A DNA stretch of 64,000 bases. Origin: Isoetes taiwanensis. Its lineage: Eukaryota > Streptophyta > Lycopodiopsida > Isoetales > Isoetaceae. The stretch is from contig JAJEKV010000004.1 of assembly GCA_021234155.1 (NCBI GenBank), positions 30,671,134-30,735,133 of the forward strand. The letters run 5' to 3'. The notes under the pieces are model-generated. The model saw only the letters and a list, made by a program, of their open reading frames with translations. It had not been told where the DNA came from and did not search any database. Both the position numbers and the translations under genes were made by a program. This document shows positions 1 through 11,887 of the stretch, in pieces. How positions within the stretch are numbered: the first letter of the stretch is position 1; every line of letters begins with the position of its first letter.

Positions 1-330
1 TTTGTGTCATAGGTCTATGGAATTTTTTCTTGCTTTGCATTTCCACCTCAAACTTAACCACAAAAACCATCTTGAAATCAAATCTTTAATTTCCCATAAA
101 ATAGCAGTTTTAAAAAGACAACAATTTCATATAATGCAGGAAGATATGACCAATGAGATTGAACACATAGAGAGCATTTCCTTCAACTATATTGTATGTC
201 ATAAACTTCTGCGATTTTTGTTTGGTATTTCGGAATCAGTGGTTAGGACTATGATTTTGATGTCGTATTGTATGAAAAAGGGTATATTTTGGCATGTTTG
301 AGCAGCTTGTTTACATTTAGTGGTCTAGTT
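1..330. other. Left edge, no recognised gene
   Basis: AT-rich sequence. A 99-residue open frame runs on the plus strand at 2-301 and is open at the window edge. I recognise no domain in it, and its lysine/isoleucine-rich composition is what AT-rich noncoding DNA gives. I treat it as non-coding unless sequence to the left extends it. Confidence 0.4.
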
Positions 331-522
331 TCTAATTTTAATTTGTTTGCAAGTTTTTTCTTGGCTATTTTTCATGCTAAATTGTAGGACGTCGATAGCG
401 TTTCACGCCAATTCCTTTTTCGAGGCTGAGCTCTCTGTTTTTGCCGGTGCGGCGGAGCAGAGCAGGCGCAGGCATCGTTGAAGCTAAGAAACGACCTGCT
501 GCTTTGTTGCTTTGCATCTTAT

Positions 523-1020
523 TTAGGCTATGAAGACGGATTTGGTATTTTTGTTCCTAGAGCATGGGCCCAGAGGGACGATTGAATGGAAACGACCTCT
601 GCTAGGTAGGATGGATGGCGAATCGAGAGGGCTAGACGTCTCCTTATTCCGGCAGTCTTGAACAGCTGTAGATAATGTTGTTCCTGAGCTGAAGCTATGG
701 CGGCCGAACAACATATCTAGCAACATGGGCTTTTTTGTGAAAAGATTTGAAAGTCCAGTTAAGGAGTGGCCGAACAGCATATCCAGCAACATGGGCTTCT
801 TCGTGAAAAGATTTGAAAGTCCAGTTAAGGAGCGGAACTGAGGCGTTTTCTGCTCATCCATCCCTTTTTTCCTGGATTCATCCTTAGCCTTGAAGATCCG
901 GCGCCTCCTTTGGTGGGTTGTGGCGTATATCCACTTTCGTGGGTTCTGAATTTGCGGCAGTTCGAAGCAGGGTTTCGGTTTTTTCTGCATTTTGGTTTCG
1001 TGGATTTGCCATCCTTTCAA
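523..1020 (-). CDS. Unidentified 165-residue open frame containing a tandem duplication
   Basis: This is the longest open frame in a locally GC-richer block at about 380-1,280. It carries two near-identical copies of a 22-residue segment with the core GLSNLFTKKPMLLDMLFG, produced by the 66-bp tandem repeat at 703-834. The plus strand is also open across the repeat, where it reads MGFFVKRFESPVKE twice, so the coding strand is uncertain. The block could equally be a 5' leader or first exon of a plus-strand gene whose remaining exons I could not find. I do not recognise the family on either strand. Confidence 0.2.
   Translation of the reverse strand: MKGWQIHETKMQKKPKPCFELPQIQNPRKWIYATTHQRRRRIFKAKDESRKKGMDEQKTPQFRSLTGLSNLFTKKPMLLDMLFGHSLTGLSNLFTKKPMLLDMLFGRHSFSSGTTLSTAVQDCRNKETSSPLDSPSILPSRGRFHSIVPLGPCSRNKNTKSVFIA
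703..834. repeat. 66-bp tandem duplication, two copies
   Basis: The units 703-768 and 769-834 differ at only a few positions (for example ACAACATATCTAG against ACAGCATATCCAG). The length is a multiple of three, and both strands stay open across it. Few substitutions separate the units, so the duplication is recent or constrained. Confidence 0.85.
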
Positions 1021-1319
1021 CCCGGTTTGGGTTATTGATTTTGGGTCTCAGAGCTGACAGGAGGTGTTTTTATGCATTCTCTTTTTGGTATTGACGGTAG
1101 TATTGTGTATTGAATCGTGGGCAGTTGTATTATTAGAATTCGATTGAGTTTTCTTCCAGTTGGAGGTATGGAGCTTTGGAGTGCATGCCACAGCTATGCC
1201 ATGAGACGGACGGACGCCCGACCTGTATGAAGCTGGGAGCTTGTTTTTTGATTGTTTTGTTTCAGCCATGGGTTTGAAGTGTATCGCCGTGATGTGCAAA
1301 GGTGCAAAGGTTCATATAT

Positions 1320-2892
1320 GACGGTGATGGGCAAAGGTTCCAAATTTAATGGATGATGAAATTATATGTTTGGCATGTTTCGAATCGACCTTACAAAGTG
1401 GCAAAGCATTTTTGTGTGGAAAAAATGGCAGCCGTTGATGTGGCATCATGCGCGGGATATGCTAAAGATCAACGACCCATATTCAATCCTACGAAATAAA
1501 CCCATAATCCTTGGAAAAAACAAAAAACAGTAAGGTGTCAGAAAATGCCAAATGTGCAAAACTTACTTTTAACCATATCAATCCATATCAATTGACATGA
1601 AATATTGTTCGAGCCAAAAACAAAATACCAGGTCATCCAGGGAGACGTGTTGCATTCAACGAGATGTTTTGCAATAGCACTCAATTGTGGAAGTAGTTTT
1701 GAGAAGATTTCTTAAGGAAGATACTTTTTGACTATGCAACACCAGCAGCATATAGAAGACTTTAAAATCCTGAGACACAAATATGAAACCCCATGCACTA
1801 TGCTTTAAATAGCCATTTTAAAACGCAGATCAACAGTGACTTCAATCTCTTGTTCGTTTCCAACAACTGCGACCAGCTTCTAAACTTTCGCGATAGCCGC
1901 TTATGATCTACTTTGCACAACGATTATCTCTTGAAGCTCCCATCTATCAATAAGCCTTTGAATTTCCCCAAGGAGAACCGATTACCGTTCCTTGGCTTTA
2001 CGAGCTTATTTCCAGTTGCCTAAATCATAACTTCTTCTTAAGCCAGTTGTTAGCCCTTGAACTGATATTACTGTGAAGTAGTATTGATCAATCCTTAAAG
2101 CCTAAGGTTTTGCCAGAGTTAAAGATTTGCCATAGTCCAGTAGATCCACTTAAGTGGTCAATTATGTGCCCATATCAATTTATTGTACCTTGACACATAT
2201 TTCTAAATAACTCTTGTTTTTCTGTTTGTTCTATTTTAAGTTCTCATTTGCTTCTGAATTCTGTTATCCATATCAGACTACCAATAGACCTTTTTGCTAG
2301 CATCATTAGCTCAGTGTACAGAAGAGCACTTTTGAAATCACATGATCAGAACAGTATAATGATATAGCACTTGTCTAGTGTTGTTCATTCTGCTTAACGT
2401 TGATTAAAGAATGTCTGCCAAGTTGTGGGTTTCGGCACGTGATTGCCTTAGTGCCTCAATTTATGCTTCTCCAGTTCCTCAATAAGTAGTTTCTTTACTC
2501 CAACAAGATGCACTAATTAAAAGTACATGAATTTTCTTACAGTAGCTTCTGAACACTTATAAATAGCAATGTAAGAAATGTCTTTTCTTTATTGAAGATT
2601 ATGGCCAAACGTTTCCACCTATTTCCATGCCTTGGTTATGCTATCTCACAAAAATTTTGCAATCATCCTTTAAGGATCTCTCACTTTTGTTGGCAACTTA
2701 CTCGGTTAGTCAATGCGTTAGGAATTTGGAAGTGTGAACCAAGGCATTGCACCTTCAGTTTGATATGTCAATGGAGAAATTGTAATTTATTTTTATTTGA
2801 ACATCCAAATAAAATTCCAAGTCACTAATACGAGTTTCAGATCAGACTGCCAAATAAAAATTGAATTGAATTGAAATATTCAATACCCTATT
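1320..2892. other. Gene-free stretch
   Basis: AT-rich sequence without a convincing exon on either strand. There is a short GAATT-type simple repeat near 2,862-2,876, just left of the retroelement target duplication. I saw no motif worth naming here. Confidence 0.5.
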
Positions 2893-3400
2893 AAATATCA
2901 GATGCAAAGTGTATTGACGACTTTGACGTTGGAAATTTCAATGGCTTTACTCCTTCAGCACGGAAATCATCTAAAAGAGACCTACTTCTCGGTTCAAGAG
3001 GATCTCTCTTCGCTTCAGCTGACCAGACGACGACAGGAATTGTGTAAAGTGCGAGAGGCTAGGCTGCAGCAAAAGTGGGCAGTGTATCGGGGAGGTACAG
3101 CAATCATCCGAGACTATTGGCCTCAGAACCCATGGTTTGGGTACGCTTAGCTCATGTGCACGTGCTTATTATCATTTTTGTTGTATTTTTGTTATCCTGA
3201 TATTCTTTGTTTCTTTTCTTACTGTCGTCGGGCTTATGCCCCATCTTTTGTATTGGGTCCTATAACCCAACCCGATTGGGATCTTTTGTATTGGTTCCAT
3301 AACCCAATTGGGTTTTCGCGAACGTTAAAAATTTCTATCTATCTATCTATCTATTTTACTCTGGCTGGTCCACAAAGACAAATATCAGATGCAAGTGTAT
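2893..3400 (+). mobile_element. 5'-truncated non-LTR retroelement insertion with target-site duplication
   Basis: A direct repeat flanks the insert: 2,893-2,914 and 3,380-3,400, sharing AAATATCAGATGCA and GTGTAT with one A of difference. The insert of about 465 bp contains an open segment ending in the residues YWPQNPWFGYA and a stop near 3,150. A 3' region follows with repeated ATAACCCAA-type motifs, then GAACGTTAAAAATTT at 3,320-3,334 and a CTAT microsatellite at 3,335-3,354. About 25 further bases lie between the microsatellite and the second duplication. A long, variable duplication plus a simple-repeat tail is the signature of target-primed reverse transcription. The 3' motif matches, in reverse complement, the element at 9,033. 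Confidence 0.7.
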
Positions 3401-3470
3401 AATAAATTCACGCGACGAGGTGTCCTTAAGACCTGGTCGTGAAGGCCCCATTTGCTTTTTCGACGACCAT

Positions 3471-3480
3471 TTTATTTAAA
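3471..3480 (+). promoter_or_regulatory. Putative TATA-like element of the malectin-like gene
   Basis: The sequence TTTATTTAAA lies about 45 bp upstream of the chosen ATG at 3,523. This is close for a TATA box, so the transcript leader would be very short. The retroelement insertion ends only 70 bp further upstream, so it may have displaced or supplied promoter sequence. Confidence 0.3.
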
Positions 3481-3522
3481 CGCTCTGTTTGCCAAAACGG
3501 AGCAATTCTTATCATCTGAAGG

Positions 3523-5297
3523 ATGCCAAGCCTATGGAGGACCTCTCTCTTCCTACTTCATTTTGTCCTTGCCGCTGCAGCACAGCAGGGTACACCCTTT
3601 TTCCTTTTTCTTTCAAACAATGCACTGTATGAGCAATTCTGGAACTGAATCGTCCCTCTAAATCGTCTTCTTTTTGGCAGGATTCATCATTATCGACTGC
3701 GGTGCAACACAGGGCTATTCAGAAGATAATATTACCTGGGTTTCAGACCGAGGTTATGTTTCAGCTGGATTAAACGCCAATGTTGATGGCGGCGGTCTCA
3801 CAATTCTCAATACATTGAGATACTTTCCTAATACCACAAGCACCAGCAACTGTTACCTCTTGCCTGTCACTCCAAATCTAAAATATTTTCTGCGCTCTAC
3901 ATATTTCTATGGCAATTATGATAGCAGATCCGTTTGGCCAGTCTTTTATACTTATGTGGATGGAAAGGCATGGAGTCTAGTGGCCGGAGAAACTGGTTAT
4001 GACTATTATTACTGGGAATCCATCTGGACTCCAAGCCAAAAACAACTAAAATTTTGTCTCAGCAGCTCAGATGGTGATCATGATAACGTGCCCTTCATCT
4101 CTGCGCTCGAATCTAGACTTCTTCCAAATGGGTCATACTACTTCAAACCTGGAAATGAACCCTTCTACTTACTTTGGCGAGCCAATATAGGGGCAAATTC
4201 ATCTCTAAGGTATGCACTAAATGTTGATAGAACTAGTGCAAAACTAGCACAAACCCGCAAGATCGACTCAAGAGATAGAATAGAAGAACAAGAACGACTC
4301 TATTGAGAAAAGCAATAGGAAATACAATCTCTACTTCTGAGCATTTCATAGTACATAACGTACAATCAATATATACAACCGGTGAGACTAAGAATAGTAG
4401 TCTACCATTTAACCACCGCCCATTAATTACGGCACTAATTTAGGGTCGGTGCTCAGTGCTGACAAAGTGCTGCCTTCTGTACATTTCAACACCTTCTCAG
4501 CACCTGAGTGCTAAGTGCTGAACCACTGCTGTTTCAGCACATTATGCTTAGTCAGCATATTTATATTCCAACAAATGTAATGTTGCAAAGATTATGAAAA
4601 TGATCTCTCTTTTAATATGTATTGAACAAGTTCCAATTTGTGCAGGTATCCCCAAGACCCCTATGATAGAATTTGGAGCCCTTTTAATTTTGAGAAAGGG
4701 ATTAACACAACCAAGACAGTTCCAAAACTTTCGTTGCAAGATTCCCCCCCAGCTGAAGTGTTTTTGTCATCAGCACAGCCAGGGCCCTTACATTATACTT
4801 GGTACAATTTGAGCTTAGCTACTACGAAACTCTACCTCAATCTTTTCTTCTGGGACTTCCGAGATAGACAAAAAAACGACACTTGTATTTTCGAAGTGTT
4901 ACTCAAAGTAGACGATGAAGTTATAGATGGGACCAATGTTACTTTAACCCTTAATTCCCAGCCTAAGAGCCATCTCATTCAAGTGCAAAATCTGCCCAGC
5001 AAGTTCAGGCTAGAGCTTAGTCTCTCTTCCTTGCCCAATTCCACCATGCCACCTCTCCTTAATGCAATTGAAGTTTATGAAGTGGGATATTTTAATTTTA
5101 CACAATCACCATCATCCCCGGCCCAATCCCCTTCCTCATTAGAGCCACCAATGACACCATCAATATCTTCGCCTTCGCCTCCTCCGCCAACTTCATCCAC
5201 TTTATCTGGAACCTCATCAACTTTATTGAACATCACTACCAACCTCCATATGCTTCTCATAATTTGTACCATATCGTACTTTTTGTTTGGACTTTGA
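3523..5297 (+). CDS. Malectin-like domain protein with predicted GPI anchor
   Basis: Three exons are joined at consensus sites: 3,523-3,589, 3,681-4,209 and 4,646-5,297, encoding 415 residues in an intact frame. The start gives a typical signal peptide (MPSLWRTSLFLLHFVLAVAA-like, cut near residue 21). Then comes GFIIIDCGA, the hallmark opening of plant malectin-like (carbohydrate-binding) ectodomains, spanning about residues 23-350 with motifs DRGYVSAG, NCYLL and YPQDPYDRIW. A Ser/Pro-rich stalk follows (about 350-392). The C-terminal hydrophobic stretch LLIICTISYFLFGL has nothing after it, as expected for a GPI attachment signal. Several N-glycosylation sequons are visible (NITW, NTTS, NGSY, NSSL, NVTL, NFTQ). 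No kinase or LRR domain is present, unlike CrRLK1L or LRR-malectin receptors, so it probably acts at the cell surface as a wall-binding or co-receptor-like protein. Function is inferred from domain content only. Confidence 0.85.
4441..4560. repeat. Intronic cluster of GTGCTGA/TCAGCAC inverted motifs
   Basis: Within intron 2 of the malectin-like gene, the words GTGCTGA, AGTGCTG and their complements CAGCAC and TCAGCAC recur at least eight times in about 110 bp. The segment can fold into several alternative hairpins. It may be the remains of a small inverted-repeat element; no target duplication was seen. Confidence 0.5.
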
Positions 5298-6706
5298 GTT
5301 TATGCTTAAAATAAGCATCTTAAATTTGTATCTTCCATTGAATCCAAAGCTATGTGATTTAGATACTAGAAATGGCATGTGATTTATATACTACAAATGG
5401 TAGTATATTTTTGGCTAAACAAAAGGTGGATTCATGCAATAGACTAAAGTGGCCCACCATCTTGCATTTATGTATCTTCCATATACAGGAATTTTTTTTG
5501 CAAACATTCTGGTATGGAAAAATCTTAAACCAGCTTGAGGCCTGGCGGAGGCTCTTTACCAGGGGAATGTTTGCATACATTTGCCACATCATCCTTGATC
5601 TGCAAATCCTCCACCACCATCAAATAATCCCAACAAGACGAGAACGTGGTTGAAGAAAGTAGACATGCAACTTTAAGAAAGGATGAAGCAAATTAAAGTT
5701 GTCACCTTCATAAGCCCGATGGAAAAAATTCTTTGAGCGTGCGCAAACAAGCCGATGTGGAAAGACTATAAGCAATGGATAGCTATCTAAGAGATCAAGC
5801 CCAAACATGGTGGCAAGGCCGAAAAGAGTGTGATCTAAAAGGTAGACAAAGTGGGAAAGTTTCATTTGAAGCGCATTATCTTCCTTCCAACTATAATCTG
5901 AAACAATGAATGGGCGGCGAGGAACATACACACTACCCTACAACAAATTGATTCCCGAGAGAAATCTATCTCTGAGGCTGCCCAAAAGAATCTGATTCCA
6001 ACACTATGAAGAAAAAATGGGCGCATCCATAAAATAAAATTCTTACCATGTGTAACTATGTGTATGCGTGTGAGAACATTTAAACATATAGAATAAAGGA
6101 AAAATTTTAAAACTTGCCCCTCTATTTTGAATATTTGTAAAATGTCCTTCTATTTAAAAAACACCAAATTGGCCCTAATTCAATTCAAAGCGGTTGGGCA
6201 TCCCCAATTTCTTCCTTGCCATGTCGAACAGATCTGTCTCCTTCCATCTACGGTGGCTTGAAACAAACTCCAGCCCACTTGATAAGAAATGGGCATAAGT
6301 TTTTGCATCACTCTTGTCCTGCTTGCTAGATATTCACATGAAAGGCTATGGCTTGCCCAAAAATAGAAGATTGTTGGGGATCATGTTCCCAAATTAGGGG
6401 TAGATTACATAAATTCTTCATCCAAAGATGGCAAAATCATGTGCGGGGAGGAGAAAATCGAGCATAACATTCTTTGCCATACATCCCGGGCAATCTCTTG
6501 GCTTTCCCCGGGCTGTGATTTTTGGTATAGTTGATTACGGTTGTGGGAAAATCCTCTAGGACTTATTCTTAGGAGAGCGAGGCACCTAGAACATACCATC
6601 TTGTTAGAAAATAGGCCTTTCTATAGAAGAAAAGAAGGTTCACATAAACCAATGTGGTCGGAACTCGAGTATATATCATCAGGAAGTGGTTTTTAGGACA
6701 AAGCAG

Positions 6707-6806
6707 TGTAGTTAATCAGGACATCCGGTATCAGCGGGGAGTGGTTAATGGGACATCGATATCAACCAAGTGGTTAATCCAGAACAAAAGCGGTTAATCA
6801 GGACAA
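6707..6806. repeat. Four degenerate units of a GGTTAATCAGGACA motif
   Basis: The phrases AGTTAATCAGGACA, GGTTAATGGGACA, GGTTAATCCAGAACA and GGTTAATCAGGACA occur with spacings of about 20-35 bp. They look like an eroded minisatellite. Confidence 0.55.
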
Positions 6807-8501
6807 AAAGGCGTAGAGGCGGCGTGCGGCGAAATTTTGATCGGATAAGCTCTTCTTGCTCCATGGGCGATTTGATCAGCTTTTAAAAAGCATGCCAATC
6901 GCTTTGTATGTCCCTTTTATGCTAGATTGATGAAAGAGGAAGAGATTTGAGGCAAAATAGCCGAGAATCGATCAAAAGGGCAAAAAGCGGTTGGTTTTGA
7001 GCTTGCAAGCTGCGTGGTTCTTAAGTGGCGATAATGATGTATGGGATTAACCACATCGGATGATATATATGGCCTTCCATGTGAATCGATATGCTCTAAT
7101 GTTATATGAATTTGCATATGTGAACAAAAATCACAGGAATTAGGTTTTTGAATGGCCGAAGCAGTTCTGGGATCTTAGAAATATAAAACATGGAAGATAT
7201 GTGATCTTTGTCATTGCGATGCTTAAAATATGACTGTGATCTTTGCCATTGTTGATGGCAATTACGTATCATTTTTAGTAAGTAACCCATAATAATAATA
7301 AGGCAATTTGGCAATTCTTTCAAATATATAGGGAATTTTGACAAATATATTAAAATATGTGGGCATTTTTAAAATTCTCCCAAGAATATAAACTATGATT
7401 TTGAGAGTCAAAAGATCCATCGTTGAACTTTTGACTCTTAATATGATATAACGTAATAAGCGTAGCGGATCATATTCATCATAAATATTTGAATAGAAGA
7501 ATATAGACCATGGCATATGAAAGAACCCCAAAAATTCATAATCAATCAACCATGAGAGGAGGCGAGAAAGGCCCTAGAACAAGACAACTTTTCAATACAA
7601 ATAGATTAAACACCCAATATCATGCCTCATAACAAACTCTAAAGGCTCTATTGGATCCACTGAATGGGTTGCTTTCGGAGGAAGAATAAGAAAAGAGGAA
7701 ATACTTATTACTGCGGACAACCTATTACGATAGCCTAGAACATGATCTTGGTAGGGCAGCTCAGCCGGTGTCTGGACAACAAAAAGGAGAAAGACTATAG
7801 AAGCGAGAATTTATTGAGGGAGTTAAGAATCGATTGCAACAAGTGTCAAAAAGAATCCGTGGAAAGTTTCTATGTGTCTAGGGTATTGTGGCGAAAAAAA
7901 AAAAGCTATGTGCTTTTATGTAGATTGCTTTATACAAATCGCCGTATTGCACATGAAATGGATTATCACGGAAAGTTTGTCCCATAATCCTTTGGGATCG
8001 AAATAACAAGGGCGATTACCACTTACTTGTGGGGGAGGCGAGTAACACACGCTATATATTACGATCAAACTAAGTTGAGCTTTGCTTTGTCTTGACTACC
8101 TATTTACTTACCATATTCACATACAAATGAAAGTCTATTACGTCTACTTGAGCCCATAAGACTTCCTTTGGTAATGAAAGCGCCAAAAAGCATTCTTTCT
8201 TAAGGTTGTTGAGATCGGATAGCAAAGATCTAAAGGGGCTAGTTGGATAGTGAGCTCAATTTTGTGGAGGTCGGATATACTAATATTTGATTTTATTTGT
8301 AGAATTGTTTAGCGCCAAGGTTCTTTGAATATAATTGTTAGAGGACTAGGCTTTTGCATGGATCTAGCATTTGTCTTAAAGGAGTTTATAAATTACTAAG
8401 AGCAATCTATAAATAAGTTATCAACAATATATGGATGGGGATCTCAAGTTGCTTCATATACTATAGGCTTATGGTGACTTTCACATGTGCATGTATACCA
8501 T

Positions 8502-8702
8502 AGTAGATTGGGAATTACGATTACAGCGTAATAGGATTGAACATGGTATACTAGATGTGAATACCTTTTGTAGATTAGTAATTGTATACGCAACACAATA
8601 GACTTGAACAATAATGCATATGATATATACTTTTGAAGAGTAGCAATTGTGGTTTGCAAGACAATAGACTTGACAAAAGTTGCATTTGTATTGCGAAACA
8701 CA
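8502..8702. repeat. Three diverged tandem units of about 67 bp
   Basis: Units begin near 8,502, 8,570 and 8,636. Each contains GTAGATTRG-like or GAGTAGCAATTG starts, then AATAGACTTGA-like and a TATACTTTTG-like or TTGTATTGC end. Divergence between units is high, so the expansion is old. Confidence 0.5.
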
Positions 8703-8841
8703 ATCAAGTAGTATCAAGGGAGTGCGAAAGATAATAGCGTGCACGTGGAGCTACAAAAGGATATATAGTCTTGTGGAAGGACAAAGATATCCATAATTAT
8801 TTCTGGATTTTACAGGATTATGAAACTTTCAAGTTATCGAT

Positions 8842-8950
8842 GATTACGGATGATCTACCTTGAGAAGAGATGGATTGAAATGGAGTATAACGTGGATGAT
8901 CACAGACGATCTATCTTGAGAAGGGATGGATTGAAATAGAGCAAGCACGG
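8842..8950. repeat. 56-bp tandem duplication
   Basis: GATCTACCTTGAGAAGAGAT at 8,852 recurs as GATCTATCTTGAGAAGGGAT at 8,908, with TGGATTGAAATRGAG following both. Confidence 0.7.
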
Positions 8951-9032
8951 GGGAGTGATCCACATTGAATGGGCCAGAAAAATTTGGCTAATTCTATGTA
9001 AATAATATTCCTAGATGTTGCATAGTATTAAA

Positions 9033-9180
9033 AGGAAGGAAGGAAGGAAGGAAGGAAAAATTTTTAACGTCCACGGAACCAATGTCGGGTTATGGGACCA
9101 AGTACATAAAGGGGCCAAAGTCACGGACGAAGTCAAACAAGAACATGGGCGAAGCCCTTAAACCAAAGCACAGCGTGTGC
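9033..9180 (-). mobile_element. 3' end of a microsatellite-tailed non-LTR element (minus strand)
   Basis: A GGAA repeat (9,033-9,057) is followed by AAATTTTTAACGTCCACGG and GGGTTATGGGACCAAGTAC. Read on the minus strand this is a 3' UTR ending in ACGTTAAAAATT plus a TTCC tail. It aligns with the 3' end of the element at 3,240-3,354 (shared GGGTTATGG, ACCAA and AAGCCC words). How far the element body extends to the right is unclear. Confidence 0.6.
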
Positions 9181-9860
9181 TAGAACACAACCATCATGAC
9201 CGGATTAAAACCACACAGGGAAAAAACGTTTGCGGGATGACTATGGCTGCTCACGATCAAAATCCATGTTGTTGCACAAACAACAAGCATACCTTCATAC
9301 CTCCGGCGGGGCAAGCTTCACCAAGCAACTCCGGCCGTAACCTCTTCTGGCCGGGTCTTTGGAAAAGCAGGCGCCGCCAATCGCCCGAACCGCGGGGAAA
9401 GGCGGCCTTCAGAAAAAACATTTCCGGGGAAATCGCCCGCCGGAGGTGCCTCCTCACCCATCCACCAGCCACAGTGCCAAAGCGCCCGGCACCCCATGGT
9501 ATCGCGGCGGACATCCACTCGAGCACACACGAAGCGCCATCCTTCCACCTTATTGCTCCAGCGCCATCCATCCTTGCATCGCTCGGGCAGGCCTCGAGCG
9601 GCGCCTCTGCGGCGCCGCCCGGCGCCCGGCGAGGAGGGGGGAGAAGCCAAGAGATATTATTATTCAAAGGGACAAATTTGTACAACCATTGAACTATTAT
9701 AGTAGGGACCTTTATTGAGAAAAAGGGCATGAATATCTTGATGGAGTTGAGATAAAGGTAAGGACTCAAAGAAATACAAAGGGCCATTGATTATTGATAG
9801 GTTAAAGAGGCACTAATATTTACGTCCTCATCTTTCCCTTTGTAACTTTGATCTTAGAAG
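9181..9860. other. GC-rich block with overlapping open frames, unassigned
   Basis: About 9,300-9,660 is strongly GC- and CpG-rich against an AT-rich background. It is open on both strands (for example 9,177-9,692 plus and 9,257-9,787 minus). Composition alone explains the open frames, since stop codons are rare in GC-rich DNA. No domain was recognised. It may be the body of the retroelement whose tail lies at 9,033, or an unrelated CpG-rich insertion. Confidence 0.35.
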
Positions 9861-10875
9861 TTTTTGAATCTACGCAAGCAAAAGCGAAGCCCACGATCCC
9901 TCGCGGCGTGGCTTCACCACATCGGATGCTTCATTGCTTGGGCTGCTTCAGCCCTTGCATGGCATAACTTCAGGGACCATCCGCGGCGTGGCTTTGAGTG
10001 CGCAAAGCCTTCCGCGGCGATGGGATGTGTAAAGGCCTTCTACGGTGTGTTAAAAGCTTCAAAGCCCGCGATTCGACAAATTAAAAGCTTCAAAGCCCGC
10101 GATTACGACAAATAGATAATTTTTGTTATCCGCGGCCTTAGTGAATTCAATACTCAAAATATCCACCGGGCCCCATGGCATATACAATTCCAATTTCTTC
10201 CGGCCCTTCATGGTGTGAATAACATCGGATCCCACAACCCATTAAGGCATGGCATAGTTCCATTGTGAGGTCTAAAAATTTCTCTATCCATGGTATCATA
10301 GGCAATCTTCTTGAGTTCATATGCGGCGTGACCAATCCATTCGACATCAGGGTCCCCGGCATTCAAGTTTTTAAGAAAATTTCCAAACCCATAGCCTTTG
10401 CTAGTGTGGCCCATATACGCATTCAACTTTTTATACCACATGCCTTTTGGGTTACAACTTTCCTTTCGATTATGAGTCCATCACCCTTAAGTGGCATAAC
10501 TTCACGATACCACAACTTTTTTTACTTAACAAGCTCCGACCCCATGGCGTGGAGTCTAACAAAAATTATCCGCGGCCCCTCCGCGGTGACTTCACCTGCG
10601 ACTTTCAATCCTCTTTTAATGCAAAAGCCTTTGGAGCATATTTTTTTGGCCGCGTTTTGGGGGCGCTTCATCCTTTGCCACATTCTTGGAGATCTTCTTT
10701 GTCCCCTTGTATCAATAAACCTCACCGCGACCCTATGGCGTGTGTAGGCCAGCCCACCCACAGCATGAATGCTTTTGCCGATCTGGAGGTGATCGGTAGA
10801 ACTACCTTTTCTAATTTACTTAATAGTTTCGATTTGCTCTGCGTTGCTCTGTTTTGCAAAGGCAGGATCATGTAA
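9861..10875 (-). pseudogene. CCGCGG-rich degenerate coding-like block
   Basis: The word CCGCGG or CGCGGCGTGG recurs at least eight times between 9,900 and 10,600. Two minus-strand frames look protein-like: 10,522-10,761 and, shifted, 10,208-10,441 (containing KGYGFGNFLKNLNAGD and AAYELKKIAYDTMDR). They follow one another as if one reading frame had been broken by small indels. I do not recognise the family. It could be a transposon gene or a captured host gene fragment. Confidence 0.3.
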
Positions 10876-11735
10876 AGAGCCAATGGGCCTCTCATGTTGA
10901 AAAGGACTTTTGCATGTTGTGCCGTTGGACATCCTTTTTGTGGAATTTCCGTAGCTTTCCCGTTGAGCTCAAGCTTACATCGGAAAATTAAGAACAGTAT
11001 CTACAAAGCAATTTCAGGAAGAAAACCACAGGATAGTAGTGCCCTTTGCAGGATAAAGGACAAATAGCACAGTAACTTATGGCAAAAAATGCCAATGAAG
11101 AACTTCGGGGTTGAGAAAGCGAAGCGCGAGAATGTGCCCTGGCTTTGAGTATGGGCCGGACATCAGAGATCTATAAGATTCAGCTTTGGTCCAACAACAA
11201 TGTAGAACTTCCACTCGCCCTTGTTGCTAACTATCCGAAGTCTATAATCACAAATTACCAAAAGAATGACTAACATCTCATGGTTAATAGATTGAGCTCA
11301 ACTTTGATCAAAATGCTTGAAGATGATTTGATTAAGGGTATCTAGTTGCAGCTACAATTGTGTTTTGAGAGGCAGATTCTGGACAAAGTTGGACCATAAA
11401 ATCAGAATCCACAAACTGTATAGAGGCACATTAAGAAGACGAACATAAAAATTTCATGCCAAAATAACATCAGACATCTCATTTGTACTTAGTGTAGGTT
11501 TAAACAGACCATTTGTTCATTTGCATAGGTGCTTGCCATAAGTGCATAGGCAGCAGCATATTCTGAATCTCTCTCAACACACATCCTTCGAGATGGCATG
11601 CCTAAGAAAGTTATTTTTCAAATTTTTAGCTTTAGCGATTGATATATAGTATATATATCAACACACTCCCTCACTTGGGAAACTTTCTTAGAGAGCTTTT
11701 GAATAATGTTGAACATGGCTAGAGATATATCTCTA
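10876..11735. other. Gene-free stretch
   Basis: No exon or repeat was recognised, apart from a short TATATATAT tract near 11,640-11,660. Confidence 0.5.
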
Positions 11736-11736
11736 C

Positions 11737-11823
11737 ATGATTAGAGACTCCACTACTTCATTGAGTGTACTAGATATGTATTTTCCTTGTCCCATAGCCC
11801 TCGGGCTCCAGAGGACGTTAATA

Positions 11824-11887
<64 letters not shown>

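Larger units (their letters stand above)
5298..9032. other. Gene-free repeat-rich stretch
   Basis: I found no exon set that I can assign. The only sizeable open frame is on the minus strand at 5,620-5,931 (103 residues, containing KLSHFVYLLDHTLFGLATMF). It has ordinary protein-like composition but no recognised domain, and it could be a retrotransposon remnant. Short local duplications are listed separately. Confidence 0.5.

Noticed and set aside
3190-3354. CTAT repeat as an ordinary isolated microsatellite
   Set aside because: Its fixed position after the ACGTTAAAAATT motif and inside a target-site duplication marks it as a retroelement tail.
5620-5931. 103-residue minus-strand frame as a copia or gypsy polyprotein piece
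   Set aside because: No protease, integrase or RT motif was visible, so it was left unassigned.
9177-9787. Overlapping 171- and 176-residue frames on opposite strands
   Set aside because: The GC-rich DNA has few stop codons by composition. Both strands are open equally and no motif or splice context supports either.
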